Shown here: positions 31,152-42,290 of the stretch, one piece after another
Numbering within the stretch: position 1 is the stretch's first letter
How the letters are laid out: each line of letters opens with the position of its first letter
NCBI GenBank assembly: GCA_947396885.1
Contig: OX377204.1
Span: 7,254,001-7,318,000, forward strand
Reading direction: 5' to 3'
Source of the DNA: Heligmosomoides polygyrus polygyrus
Taxonomy: Eukaryota; Nematoda; Chromadorea; Rhabditida; Heligmosomidae
DNA length: 64,000 nucleotides
Position numbers and translations under genes: made by a program
Notes under the pieces: generated by a model
What the model was told of the DNA's origin: nothing
The model's input: the letters and a program-made list of their open reading frames with translations, nothing else
The model's database searches: none

Positions 31152-31619
31152 AACGGAGTAAGAGAAAGGTTCATGGATTTACTGAATGTTTGAAATTCTT
31201 CTCCGTTTTACTGTAACAGAGCTGTTGTCGTGCATCATGCAGCAAGGCATGACTCTGTGGATTTCTAGGCGCTGGTGCCTTGTCAAGATCACCGCCTTCC
31301 GCTCTTGCATGTGCATCTACTGTGTTTCTATGGATGGCTTAGGCATCCATGTCAATTTTCGATCCTTCATAAGAAGTCTTTTAGTGCAGCTTCGTGCCGA
31401 CGTCGCTATAGAAACCGCTTTCTCGTGTTTGGAAAGTTCTTCAGACAAGTTCTATGGCTCCCGTCTTCTGCTTTCTCGCGCGATTCTACTACCGACGGTT
31501 TCTGTTAGAATTTTAGAAATAGAGGATACCGACGAGCTACGGTTCTGGGGGTATAGTACCTCCCACCCAAGTCAAATCTTATCATAACCTCTTCTGTCGA
31601 ATCCACTCTGGTTAATTGC
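31152..31619. other. Probable 3' flank between two convergent exon candidates
   Basis: AAAACGGAGTAAG at 31150 is mirrored by CTTCTCCGTTTTACTG at 31198, a possible 3' hairpin. The plus-strand open frame at 31186-31587 has no domain signature. Confidence 0.3.
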
Positions 31620-31785
31620 TCAGCTGTATGTGTTGCGTGCATCAAGGACAGCGCCGTCTGATGACCTGTCTTCGCTAAGCTGGTTGACCCACGCGTTGCT
31701 GCCGTGCGTTCCTTCTTTGAACATGGTCGCTATGTCTTCTAGTAGTCGGAGGTGCTTCTTCGCTAGCCTGAGGACGTCAGTGCTT
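31620..31785 (-). CDS. Candidate terminal exon, unidentified
   Basis: After an AAACTCAG acceptor at 31786-31790, the minus strand reads STDVLRLAKKHLRLLEDIAT, MFKEGTHGSNAWVNQLSEDR and SSDGAVLDARNTYS before a stop at 31620. The heptad-like Leu/Ile spacing suggests a helical segment. It has a balanced composition, unlike most accidental frames here. The family is not recognised; it would be tail-to-tail with the 30.9-kb gene. Confidence 0.35.
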
Positions 31786-31970
31786 CTGAGTTTCTCCTAC
31801 CGTGTAGCCAATTAGAAGCTGCTCGAGGAAATCTTAGGATGGAGCTGCACCGCTCCATCTGTCTGAACATGCTCGTTTCGTATTGATTCCTAGCTTTCGA
31901 CACTCTCCGCTAGGCCATTAGCGCACTGGTGTACTTCAATCCCTTGTCTCCAGCTATGTATTAATTCCGT
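31786..31970. other. Unassigned, possibly intron of the minus-strand candidate
   Basis: Nothing recognised. Confidence 0.25.
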
Positions 31971-32095
31971 GGACCAGATTTTTCAACCGCTTACCGCCCT
32001 CTAACGGTGAAAATATCGCCAAACCTTATGCTGATGAATGTCATATCGGAGGTTTTCACCGTTAGACAGCGGTAAGCGGTTGATGAATCTGGTCC
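31971..32095. mobile_element. H-MITE relative, CCGTTAG subfamily, copy 2
   Basis: GGACCAGATTTTTCAACCGC to TTGATGAATCTGGTCC, with CAG at right, around CTCTAACGGTGAAAATATCG and its mirror. Same family as 18817-18951. Confidence 0.78.
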
Positions 32096-32668
32096 CAGAG
32101 GGCGTAAGAGTTTAAGATGTTAATAGTAAGATCGAAAACACACTCCTTTGTTCATCAACACTGTTATACAACTTTGCTTCATCCGATTTCCATCCGCATA
32201 ACCTTCTCCATCAAAAGCGGGAATAGTTAGTAATAGTTACTCTTACCGCTCAACGCCACTTTACCGCAAATTAGCTGATATCCTAGTTATTGAAAACATA
32301 ACGCCATTCCCAGTAAAGACGATGTGCCTATAGATATTGTGATTCGGCATGGCACATATTGTGATGAATTCTAAAGTGTCTCGTGAAAGCTGTTTTGGAC
32401 TGAAAGAGGGCTGAGGAAGTGCCCTTAGTGAATAATTATCCGCTTCGAACATAACCATTGAGAAGCAGAAGCCTGAAAAGCTCGAGCTAGTTGATTCTCG
32501 AACCTTCCTCTCCGTGACTACCAAAAGGATATCTATTTATTTGTTTATTTATTTAAAGCATGTCTGTACTTACGCATCGAAACATAATATAATAAAACTT
32601 AAATTGAAGTAGCTCTGGGGCAAAAGAACAGAAATACCATAAGTAGTTCACGTAGCGCCTGTTCTAAT
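32096..32668. other. Unassigned stretch
   Basis: A TTTATTTATT run lies at 32535. No gene or repeat recognised. Confidence 0.3.
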
Positions 32669-33912
32669 AGATTGAAAAAAGGTTTTTTCTTTTTTTTTCA
32701 AAGATTTCTTACCTCACAACTGCAGAGTCAAATCAGTTGAGATAAACTCCATTTTGTTCCACTACACTTCCCCAAAGCCTGGGTACTTTTCTAATTCCTC
32801 TCGCTTAAAGGACTGCAGTTCTGGAATCGTATCATTGCTGAATCCAATTTTTGAGGTCTTCATCCGTTTCGAAATATTTCTCTCCAATTTCTTGCTTGAG
32901 AGGAAGAGATGGTGGTCGATAGGGGCGAGGTCAGGGCTATACGGTGGATGTGGCACTACCTCCCGGCCCAGATCCACTATTGTTTCTCTTGTCAGTCTTG
33001 CAACATGTGGTTTATCATTGTCATGCGGATCCTTTGACATCTCAGGCCTCTTGGAGAGCTGCGGCGACTTTGTGGAGTTGGCCACTGTATGTGGCAGCAG
33101 TAGGTGTCTCTCCACTTCTGAGAGTTTCCCAGTAAATCACTCCTCTCTTATCCCACCAAACACTCAAGGGAATCTTCCTTTCGTGAACATTGGGCTTGAG
33201 ATCAGGCTTAGGGTTCTCTCCTTTTGGTACTCATTGCTTTTTTCTTCGGAAGTTTGCATACAGAACCCAGGACTCATCGCCTCTCACAATCCGTGGCAGA
33301 AACGATTTTCTTTCGTATCCGGACAGAAGAGAAGCGGCGATGGAGAGCCGTTGACCTTTCTGAGTGTCTGACAGGGCATGTGGAATCCAAGCTCCAAATT
33401 TCCATGCAAAGCCAAGACCCTTAAGATGGATTCCCACTATCCTATGAGACACTTCGAGCTCCTCTGCCAATTGACGTGTCCTCTACCTACTATTGGTACG
33501 AAACAGATGGAGAACTTCAGTGTCGTCAATTCAGTTGGCCCTCCTGACCTTGCCTTGTCTTCGAGTGAATAATCTCCCTTAAAAAGTTTCCGAACCACCC
33601 ATAACAGCCGCGATGAGTAGTAGATCCCAAGCCATATATATGGTTAATCTGGTCGGCTGCCTGACGTGCTGTGGATCCTTTAATGATTTCATGAAGGATG
33701 CCGTGCCGAAAATGGCCATGAGGTAGATCTGGCATTGAGTCCGGAAGATTGGATAGATAGCGAAGCACAGGAAGGGTCTTGACCTGTTTCCGCGTGCGAA
33801 CGGTAGACAAGTGTGATAGGATTACGAAATCAGCTATCAATATTGACTGGTGCGTTTACAAGGAGAACGGTAAAAACTTTTCGAAGTGTGAAGAGACTTT
33901 TTTCCAACCTAA
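32669..33912 (-). mobile_element. mariner element, near full length, decayed
   Basis: The right end on the minus strand is TTAGGTTGGAAAAAAGTCTC with TA outside (33913-33914). The left end GATTGAAAAAAGGTTTTTTC near 32669 is its degenerate mirror. The length of ~1.24 kb is normal for mariner. It encloses a transposase pseudogene. Confidence 0.75.
32738..33760 (-). pseudogene. mariner transposase (broken)
   Basis: Pieces in several frames follow the normal order. The N-terminal helix-turn-helix: FRHGILHEIIKGSTARQAAD with REIIHSKTRQGQEGQLN. Second helix-turn-helix and linker: QLAEELEVSHRIVGIHLKGL and AWIPHALSD. Catalytic core: first Asp in VRGDESWVLYANFRRK, second in DNDKPHVARLT, third in HPPYSPDLAPIDHHLF, the D,D34D signature. 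Stops and frameshifts separate the pieces, so it cannot be active. Confidence 0.85.
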
Positions 33913-33914
33913 TA

Positions 33915-34252
33915 GTATGAGCCAATGCGCTTTTCGGCAACCGGAAAAGATTTTCACTGTTTGCAGGGAGCACTCCAAAATCGTTCAGGCATTTATTTGT
34001 AGGTAATGAAAAGATCATACCCGCCATTGCAACTGAGACCTACCTATAGCACGATCTTCGTCCTCTAGGTACATACTTCTTTCAATGCTTTATTCAGTGC
34101 ATATGCCGGGCTTATAGGCTGCCCTCCTGTGAGGATCTTGTAACTCATGTAAAGTCGGCTTCCTTCCCTTGCAAATGGTTGGTAGGTCAGATATCACGGG
34201 GTAGATCTGTTCTTTCTTCTGTCTCCTAAGGTTGTAGATGCGACCATTTTTC
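33915..34252. other. Unassigned stretch between mariner remnants
   Basis: No recognised feature. Confidence 0.3.
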
Positions 34253-34600
34253 TTACTTACAAACCTGGCTCATTATTTTTTGCAGATTTGAGTGTTTGAG
34301 ACAAGGCAACCCAAGTCTCATACATCGTCTACTGACTACTGCTACGTCGCCTATAAGCTGACGCTTCACTGCATGATTTTCAGCCAATAAAAAGGTGCAA
34401 AGTTTCTTCGCGGCAGGCGGTAGGACCCATTTGTTGACCCATCCACTTTGAACTATTCGAGGTGGTCTTCGACGGTCCTTGTTCCTGAGGTCGAAGTCTC
34501 CTCCCCTAAATTCATTGAACCATTTCTGGCAAGCTCCAGCAGTGATGAAATCTTGGTCATGGACTTGGGCGATCATGCTATGGACTTCAATGGCGCTTTT
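34253..34600 (-). pseudogene. mariner transposase N-terminal fragment, second family
   Basis: The minus frame has ITAGACQKWFNEFRGGDFDL followed by RNKDRRRPPR, the typical W-F-x-F-R-x-G-D-F linker between the two helix-turn-helix motifs. Further on, FLLAENHAVKRQLIGDVAVV could be the start of the second motif. The catalytic core is missing. Confidence 0.7.
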
Positions 34601-34944
34601 CTTTCATTTGAACGTAAACTATAGAACTTCGCGGAAATGTCATCGGAATGTCATGTCACCACCATCGAAATGGTGATCATCTATAAAATTGGTGTTAATT
34701 TTTATATGTGGAGCTTTTCTAGAAATTCAAACGGCATCAGATAGCGCATGAAACGATCTATAACATAGAGGCGAACAAAAGTTTTGAAAACAGGCGATTC
34801 ATGAAAAATTTTAGACGAAATGAAACGAACTTCCATAGTTGAACACCTATTAAAATCAGTTGGTGTTTGGATTTTCTGGTGATCCTCATCATTCTCTATC
34901 CGCCTTCATCTTATCGTCATCATCAGCCTAAATTTTCCACGTTA
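34601..34944. other. Unassigned stretch
   Basis: No recognised feature; the first part may be mariner 5' sequence. Confidence 0.3.
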
Positions 34945-35002
34945 GGCCTAGGTTATACTTCGGCGACGTCGGCGACAGCGTCGCCGAAGTATAACATAGG
35001 CC
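34945..35002. mobile_element. T-MITE, minimal 58-bp form
   Basis: GGCCTAGGTTATACTTCG to CGAAGTATAACATAGGCC, flanked by TTA at 34942-34944 and 35003-35005. The interior is reduced to CGACGTCGGCGACAGCGTCG. Confidence 0.78.
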
Positions 35003-35471
35003 TTACTCCCAACTTTTCTATCGAATCAGGCAACTCGTAGGTGTAAGTGTATATCCTAAACAAGAGAGATCTCGTCATGTGAATGTCCAAAGTAACTCTG
35101 AAAACTTCCAGCGCTTCGGAAGCGGTCGCACTTAGAACTTCCTTCTTCGCTTCTTTAAGCTGCCTTAGTAACAGCACTTGAGAAACTCGTTCCGCGTTAC
35201 TTCCAGCTGCTTTTTTGACGTAACGCAACGTTTGCAGTTTCACTCTGCGCGGTGTTGGCGATTCCTCTTTGTTGATTCCTCTGCACTGTTCTTCTTCACA
35301 GGGGAAGAAGATTTTTTCTTTTTGCAAAGTTAATGGATGTGCTCACCGTGTTTTAGAAACACTGGTTTCTTTCTGACTTTTCAAAAACGTTTTTTGGCAG
35401 TCAGAATAGTTCCGCTGGGCTTCTTTCCATGGTCAATGTCTGAACACGGACGTTGTTCCAAATACAAAATA
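35003..35471. other. Unassigned stretch
   Basis: A minus-strand frame at 34953-35327 (124 codons) overlaps the T-MITE at its 3' end, so it is doubtful. Nothing else. Confidence 0.25.
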
Positions 35472-35730
35472 TAGCTGACAAGGGAGGGATACTAGGTGAC
35501 CATGGGACTTTGAGATGAGACATATATCACTGGACGCGGCTTCGAACGCTGATTCCAAATGTGTTCCGAGGGCAAAGGAGCCTGCTATGAAAATGGTCCA
35601 GAACTCTGTTCACTGATGAGCACAGCAGAAACGGAACACAAATTTGGAATCACCGCTCGAAGCCGCATCCAGTGATGTACGCTACATCTCAAAGTGCCAT
35701 TGTCACCTAGTATCCTTCCCTTTTGAGTTA
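35472..35730. repeat. Foldback repeat, ~260 bp
   Basis: GGGATACTAGGTGACCATGG and TTTGAGATGAG at left mirror CTACATCTCAAAGTGCCATT and GTCACCTAGTATCC at right. The loop contains TTCACTGATGAGCACAGCAG followed by AAACGG, again CUGAUGA ... GAAAC spacing. Confidence 0.65.
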
Positions 35731-36012
35731 CTCTGTGCGCCTATGTGTGAGGCACACAGTCCGGATTTCCAACGATATGATCGAGTTTCGTCTAAGGAGC
35801 AGGTAATGATGAAAGCATGCCAGAAAAGTCGCTTAACTCGTGAATATCGAGGATATGCGTTGTCGCCCATCGCCTGCCTTTTATGGTGGAATTCACCTGA
35901 ATGGAATGTCGCATGGACAGATTGCAGAACAAACAAAGGCACCGTTTCCAGTCCTAAAGCTACCTCATTGTTGCTATCGAAAAACTGCAATTATTTTATT
36001 GCGAGATAATGG
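35731..36012. other. Unassigned stretch
   Basis: No recognised feature. Confidence 0.25.
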
Positions 36013-36400
36013 TCTCAATCCACTCCAAGATTGGCTCAACAGACAGCACTCAGGCGTTTCGGCGTTCTAGCCTTCCTCAAAGCCTGGAATGAGACGAAAC
36101 CCGTCTGAAAAACTACCCCCAAGCGCCTTTATTTCATAGAAATCGTTTCGGAAGTCCATTAGACCAAGGAAACAGTGAATAGAGACCAGCATGGCTGACC
36201 TTTGGCAAGTGGTCTAGTAACGTCCACCGAGCACCCGCAGCTGGAAGTCAACCAGGGGGGTGACTGAAGCTAACACCTCAGGGGCCGGATTCATCAACGA
36301 CTAACCCGCGGGTATAGGGGGTAGAGATACTCACGATAAAACTCGCCTCTCCCACTCTTGTCTTGTCTCTATCTGACTCTTATCTTATCTCTACCCCTTA

Positions 36401-36534
36401 GTCTCCGTTTATACTTCGTCGCGGCGCGACGCGACGCCACGTATAGTGGCCATATTGATTGTGCGACGCGACCGATCAATTTGGTCTCATTGCGTGGCCA
36501 TCGCATCGCGCCGCGACGAAGTATAAACGGGGCC
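36401..36534. mobile_element. T-MITE nested in H-MITE, first
   Basis: GTCTCCGTTTATACTTCGTC to GACGAAGTATAAACGGGGCC, flanked by TTA (36398-36400, 36535-36537). Confidence 0.82.
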
Positions 36535-36537
36535 TTA

Positions 36538-36671
36538 GGCCCCGTTTATACTTCGACGCTGAGCGACGCGACGCCACGTATAGTGGCTGTATTGATTGAG
36601 CGACGCCATCGATCAATTTGGCCACTTTATATGCTGTCGCGTCGCTCGGCGTCGGAAGTATAAACGGGGCC
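36538..36671. mobile_element. T-MITE nested in H-MITE, second, abutting the first
   Basis: GGCCCCGTTTATACTTCGAC to GGAAGTATAAACGGGGCC, flanked by TTA (36535-36537, 36672-36674). It shares its left TTA with the right TTA of the neighbour, so one copy used the other's target duplication. Confidence 0.85.
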
Positions 36672-37044
36672 TTACACCCCGTATACCCACGGGTTTAATT
36701 GTTGATGAATCCGGCCCCAGAGAGTACCCGCCTAGGGGATCTCGTAGGGCAAAACCCGCAAATGTCGGAAAATTTTCAGTAGCCTCAGTCACCCTTGTTA
36801 ACTTCCAGCTGCGGGTGCTCGGTTAACGCTGCTAGTCCACTTAGCAAAGGTTGGCCATCCTGGTCTCTATTCACCGTTTCTTTGCTCTAATGGTCTTCTC
36901 AAACGGTTTATGTAAAAGGAAATGGCGGTTGGGTGGGGGGATAGTTTTTCAGATTGATCTCGTCTCATTCCAGGCTCTGAAGGAGGCGAGAACACCGTTA
37001 GCCTGAGTTCTGTCTGTTTTATCAATCTTGGAGTTGGTTGAGGC

Positions 37045-38040
37045 AAATGTTATCTCTCAATATCGTGGACTACTTTGTAAAGATTCATTGGAAGCCGAAC
37101 GCGGAATGCAATTCTTTTATTCCCTGAATCATCTGGAACTCTAATGTTCTGCCCCAAAATTTCGATTGCCGCTGTAATGTTATACCGCATTGTGTTGCCG
37201 TCGAGAGCCATCGTTCACGACGTCGTTTTTCACAATGGCTCCAGTGTTTGTTGCACTCGGCGCAGTTAAACGTTGACGGACGAAAGCACGATGGTCTTCT
37301 AGTTTTCCGCACAGGCATCCCACACCACACGTCTTGATCTATTCAAGCTGCGATCGGTTCCTGTTTGCCGACGACGGCATCCAGTTACGACCGAACGATT
37401 CTGAGGAGTCGTCGTCGCTCGAAGATGCTCAGCCAGCCATTCATTCACGCATTCGATGTGCTGCTTCTTTCGGCGATCGTCGTCCGAGAAAACGAATTAG
37501 CCGTGACATCTGCAGGTCAGAGAGCCAAGTAATCTCCTCCGTAGCGGCGTGACGTGCAGCAGCCGAAACGCTGTGTGTGCTGTGCTGTTCGAAGATTCCG
37601 GTGACGAAAGAGCTCGCCGCGTCGTTGCCTCGTCATCTCAATGAAAGCGCCATATTCTGCGTTTATGCCTTGAGATTTGTTTGAATTCTCGATGAATCGA
37701 AGGCAATTCGACGGCCCTGCCCTCGTCGTTCGTCCATCCGGAGCGTATTTCAATGCCGACGACGCACATCTGAACGGGCGCCTATTTGGACAAGCGGACC
37801 CGAGCGCATGCAGCCACAGCCCGGCCAGCGTTTGCTGCGCATAATCATGTTGACATAGCTCCACTTGGAGGACGTTTGTTTTTCATGAGCGCTGTACTAT
37901 TCCTATGGCTTTACGAAGGCTGTTTCCGTCCACATGTCGAAAGTCCAAGGTCGATCGCTGTGTTAGCCTCCTTCTGTACTTCAGCGTTCTCACCGTTCAG
38001 ACACACAGGTCCCGGTAGTCAATGACCAAGATTGGGATCA
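37045..38040. other. GC-rich segment, possible exon material
   Basis: Open frames exist on both strands. The plus frame 37334-37513 (FADDGIQLRPNDSEESSSLE, RIRCAASFGDRRPRKRISRD) ends at a good donor ATCTGCAG|GTCAGA. The minus frame 37517-37864 has 115 codons. No domain is recognised, and no splice chain was proven. Confidence 0.25.
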
Positions 38041-38904
38041 CCGTCTGAGGTATAGGCCCTTTTATAACTCTTTTTGGAACAAGAACATCCCATCTGAGGC
38101 AAAGGAATTCGTTTACAAGTGCTTGAATAGAGGCGTAATCGCAAAACAATTCTAAAAATTCGTCCATTTTAGACAATTTTCACTGAAAAGCACTCTAACA
38201 TTTCGCTTTGCTACATTGTACGAAGGCTGTTTCAAAAGAATATGGAAGCGATGTAGACCTTTTAATTATTTATTTGTTTGCACAAAATTATGCACTAAAA
38301 CGAGTAATGAGACACTGGATACGATGTATCGAAAATCACAAACCACTGGATAGAAAAAGGGAGGGTACCTCGGAAGATCGGTCTAGTGCTTCACCCTAAT
38401 CACCCGACGATGACTGACCTTTCGGATGATTTGTATTTCGTATTTCTTAGAAAATGAGATTAAAAACAAGTCCTGACGTTGCTGACCTGGACGACATTTT
38501 CTTACGTGTTTGTACATTTTGGAAATCGTTTCAAGGAAAGTGTGTCTTACATTATTTATATTACACATGGTGATCCACGAAAAAAAAATCATCATGCAAA
38601 GAGTCAACTAAGAACACAGTGACTACAACTACATAGCAGAATAGATAGGAGCAACAATCTGTAGAACAATGAAATCGATTACATCTAACCACTAAGGAAC
38701 TTCTTGAAGATGTCTGTCAACAAGTATATTGTACTGCCATATGAAATTGGGTATCAACATTTTCTTGATGGTTTCAGGAATTCCGATCCAAATAAGCCAG
38801 TGAGTTTCTCTTGTGTTTGATTTTTGAAGAATAAGAAATGCAATTCTTTAGTATCCTCCAGAAGTTAAAATTTCTGTTCTTTTGTAAGGTGTAAAAGTAA
38901 GTAT
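38041..38904. other. Unassigned stretch
   Basis: No recognised feature in ~860 bp. Confidence 0.3.
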
Positions 38905-38975
38905 TAGGGGGGGGGGGGCAAAAGTAATGAGACAAATTGAAAAAAATTATATCTGTTTATAACTCAATTACAAAT

Positions 38976-39560
38976 CAAGGATGCTGAGGAATGCGTACGC
39001 CATTAAGGTCAATGACTTGCTGCCATCGCACAGCCAACTTCATGATCCCACCCTTCCAGAACTGCTTGGGCCTGGTGTTGATCAACTGCTCGATATGGTT
39101 GTCAAGGACCGCTTGGGTTCTTGTGTCCGTTTCGACTAGGAAGTCCTGTAGGCTCAAGTAGTAGTGGTAGTCGCGTGGAAGCTGGCCAAGCTTATCCGTG
39201 CTTACTTGTTCCCGATGGGGTGCGGCGTTGTCGAAGAGGAGAACCTTCTTGAACCGCTGAGAATTAATAAGAGCGAGTCGCCTGCCCATCTCTTCTGTTT
39301 CGTTCACCATGGCCTTGGTGTTCATCGTGGTGCTTTTGGAAAACAGCTTCCGGTATACCGGCCCACGGGCGCAGACTCAAAAGCTCAGAAGGTGCTTCTC
39401 GCCGTGAGCATCTCGCCGAACGAAGGCCGCTAACGGGTCACAAGGCCTCACCCAGACTCGCTGCTTGGAAGGGTTAAGGTAGAAGACGTACTTCTCATCT
39501 TGCGTGAATATTGAGCCCAGGCTGCTCGGGGTTGGGAATTGGGCGAGATTTGGGCGACAC
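38976..39560 (-). pseudogene. mariner transposase, C-terminal two thirds, broken
   Basis: Minus-strand pieces in shifting frames read DEKYVFYLNPSKQRVWVRPC (first catalytic Asp), LAAFVRRDAHGEKHLLSF, then MNTKAMVNETEEMGRRLALI, FKKVLLFDNAAPHREQVST (second Asp), RDYHYYLSLQDFLVETDTRT (third Asp region) and QFWKGGIMKLAVRWQQVIDL. The usual HPxYSPDLAPxD segment is partly deleted before DYHYYLSL. No N-terminal DNA-binding domain remains. Confidence 0.85.
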
Positions 39561-39701
39561 AGGTCGACTCGTCAGACTGGGGTTTCGGCATGAGACAGAC
39601 TGCGGTTTTGGAATGCTTCTGCAAAGGGCGGAAGTGGTAACTTCGCAGGTGGCCTTCAGTAAGTAGCATACAAACATACAAATACGATAAGCACGAAACC
39701 A

Positions 39702-39813
39702 GGGGCCGTATGCTCGTGCTCCCCCGTTGGGGGAGAATCAATCAATATCAGCATATCTCATCACACCCCGATCCCCCATCGGGGAGACTCGGGGTAGACG
39801 AGCATACGGCCCC
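39702..39813. mobile_element. 112-bp MITE nested in mariner, with two inner hairpins
   Basis: GGGGCCGTATGCTCGT mirrors ACGAGCATACGGCCCC. Inside, CTCCCCCGTTGGGGGAG and CCCCGATCCCCCATCGGGG are two further perfect hairpins. It may be another GGCC-ended H/T relative. Confidence 0.8.
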
Positions 39814-39883
39814 AGACTCCATCCACGAGATATATGGACACGGCATGGGGTTTTCATTACTTTTGCCCCCCCCCCCCCCCTAA

Positions 39884-40100
39884 TATTAGTATCTCTTGAT
39901 CTATCAATTTTCATTGGAGTATAAGTCTAATGGTTGACAGTGCAAATGCGGTTTTAACAATGTACCCTTTCTTGGCTTGACTTGAGCGTAGTCTTCCCGA
40001 TCATAACTTTATTTGCCTTGGCGACCGTGCGAAGTAGGTTTAGATGAGTGTTAACCCAGAATTCGATGTTAAATTAAGGTCTTCGCGTGGTGATGAGACC
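39884..40100. other. Unassigned stretch
   Basis: No recognised feature. Confidence 0.3.
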
Positions 40101-40245
40101 TGTGGTCGAATTTATGAACAATTAGGCCGCGGGTATGCGGATTACAAGACGTAGAGATAGGTTAAGGGGTGGAGATGAATGCTTCATCCTGGTTATCTCT
40201 ACCTTTGTACTCAGCACGGGTTTCATCGTTGTTGAGTCTGGCCCC
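40101..40245. mobile_element. H-MITE, decayed
   Basis: GGTCGAATTTATGAACAATT at left and CGTTGTTGAGTCTGGCCCC at right, with CCGCGGGTATGCGG inside, fit the H-MITE plan with many changes. Confidence 0.6.
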
Positions 40246-42005
40246 AGTTTAAAGTCTTTTGAATGACTCAGTTACATCAACGACGATAATATTCTACTTT
40301 TAGCGTCCTTCATCGCTTACATTTACAATTTTAAAAGAATAGGCTCATTTTTATGTCTGCTAAGCGCGTTTTATCAATGTTTTCTGTCTTCTCCGAACTT
40401 ACGTCGTAAACACACGTATGAAAATAAGTAAACAATGTGCCTACTAAAGAAGCCCTTCATCCCGTGACTTCGGGTGAAATTTGCTCCAATTTCCGACACG
40501 AACTCTCTGAAATACTTCAATTTTTCGAATTTTTCTTCAAATAAAAAACAAACTTGTCGTTGGTTTGGCCTACAATCGAAAGGTATACGACGGATTAATC
40601 AGGCCGCATTGAGTGGCTAGCCACGCAAACATGAATGCTTGGTCGGTGCTCTGATTGTTTGTAATTTCTGTTGTGTTCCCGCCTCTCCAAGTAGGCGGCA
40701 TTAACAACTACATAGTATCACAAATTCGCTCACCTAAGTTTTTTTCTCTCTTCTTTTGAGTTTTTTCTCTTTTCATTGTTTTGGCGCATCGTTATGGGTC
40801 TCTTGATAAATAAATAAATAAATAAATAAATTGTTTGTAAAATATCCAATTGCTGGAAGTCATAAGCTGATGGTGTATTAACAGATTTGACCAACCGAGG
40901 CCATATTTCTTGTAGGCCCAAAGAACTTTCAAGACTAAAGCAGCTGTTAGAAGCTCTCACAAGGATATGAGATTGCGACACAGGTCTAACACCGCGTAGT
41001 ACTCGAACCTTCACTCTTTGATTGCTCGGCTACATTCTCGTTATCGTCTTTGTAATGAATTGTAAGCATTCAGCTGTGAACCAGCCGTTGCTATCAAGGC
41101 TGGAAGTTAACTTTTCCCGTCAGGGAATGGATCCCTACGTCTGAGTGAGTGAGAAAAGCCACGTAAATAACAAAGGCTTCCTTCTCTGTCCCTGTGTGTC
41201 ACAGACGTGGAGTCAGATCTGATGATAAGTTCTTTCTGGTGCGGTACCTGCCGAAAAACTGTCGAAACGAATAAGGTGGCCGTAATTTGTCGACGGTCGT
41301 TCACTCAGCAACATGTTTCTCCTTTCGGTTTGTGTTTCAGAGAGGGTGTTAAAACAACTGCTGTGCTCTAGCTAAGCCGTTAGCCATGATTGCGGTCGGC
41401 TTTATACCGTCTCAAAGAAGGCAGCTTTACCTTCTTTGGAGCCCAAATAGTCGAAAGCATTCGAAGGCAGCTGATAAACTAGTACAAGGAGAGTAATCAG
41501 GAAAAATCTTTTTTTTTCAACTTTTAGCCACCACAACCTTGAGGTCACCAACCCAACGAATATTTATTTATTTATTCATTCATTCATTTAATTGAGGCAT
41601 AGACAATTGTCTAGCACACGGATTGTAAGGAAACTTAAAAAATAAAGGGACAACGTAAAACGGGGTGAATGTAACCATCAGCCATGTGAGGAACTACCAC
41701 AAACAACGCCTTTAACAGCGTGCATACTTTAGTATGTAACATCTGACAAATCTTCCTGGGAGGAGAATCTCCCTAAGTCTTCACACTCACCCAGCAGTAG
41801 GCTGAATTCCTTGAGGATTCGATAGGCTAAGAAGTCTGACCTGAGTCACGATTTACATAGCACCTGAGACTCGGAGTTTCAACGGTCATCCCATGGTTCT
41901 TGCCAGAATACAATCAAAGAGCTTTCTTGGATCGAAGGAAACGTTATCCGTGAATATGTTGACATCATGATGAAGTCAGCGATTTTTCTTCTATTTCTCT
42001 GGGAC
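40246..42005. other. Unassigned stretch with two tetranucleotide repeats
   Basis: (AAAT)n lies at 40806-40831 and (TTTA/ATTC)n at 41562-41592. No other repeat family, RNA gene or credible exon is seen in ~1.7 kb. Confidence 0.3.
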
Positions 42006-42290
42006 GGGGCGCGTGGAGCGCAGTCGGAGGAGGCGCCGGCTGTACCCGATATCAGGTTCCTGGTTCGGATTTCCCGCCCAGGCCAACCAAACCTTCCATC
42101 CCTCCGGGGTCGGTGAATTGATACCAGACTTGTCTGGGAAGGATAAAGCGCTGACTTGTTCATCGGCTGGCCACCGCCGGTCATTGTATGGCCAAATACG
42201 CATTCAACACGCCTCCACGACATCCCGTAGAAGCAGAATGCGTGGCGAATCCCGAAGAGGATTGAATAACGCCGTCCTTTATCCTTTATC
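42006..42290 (+). mobile_element. SINE-A, full length
   Basis: Head GGCGCGTGGAGCGCAGTCGG, body and TCCTTTATCCTTTATC tail. Imperfect flanking match (TTTCTCTGGGACG and TTTTTCTGGAACG) suggests a ~12-bp duplication. Confidence 0.88.

Larger units (their letters stand above)
36282..36717. mobile_element. H-MITE (CAG family), split by two T-MITEs
   Basis: GGGCCGGATTCATCAACGAC to TTGATGAATCCGGCCC, flanked by CAG on both sides (36279-36281 and 36718-36720). Without its inserts it is ~165 bp, like the short form at 3508. Confidence 0.85.
36013..37044. mobile_element. PLE-derived palindrome holding nested MITEs
   Basis: CTCAATCCACTCCAAGATTG at left mirrors CAATCTTGGAGTTGGTTGAG at right. Arms continue through hammerhead-like motifs (36054-36082 minus; 36975-37001 plus, degraded) and GTGAATAGAGACCAGCATGG. 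The central gap is filled by the H-MITE at 36282-36717. Confidence 0.65.
38905..39883 (-). mobile_element. mariner element with poly-G inverted ends
   Basis: TTAG(G)n-CAAAAGTAATGA at 38905 mirrors TCATTACTTTTG-(C)n-TAA at 39883, with TA on both sides. It holds a decayed transposase and a nested 112-bp MITE, leaving ~870 bp of mariner, so it is internally deleted. Confidence 0.85.
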
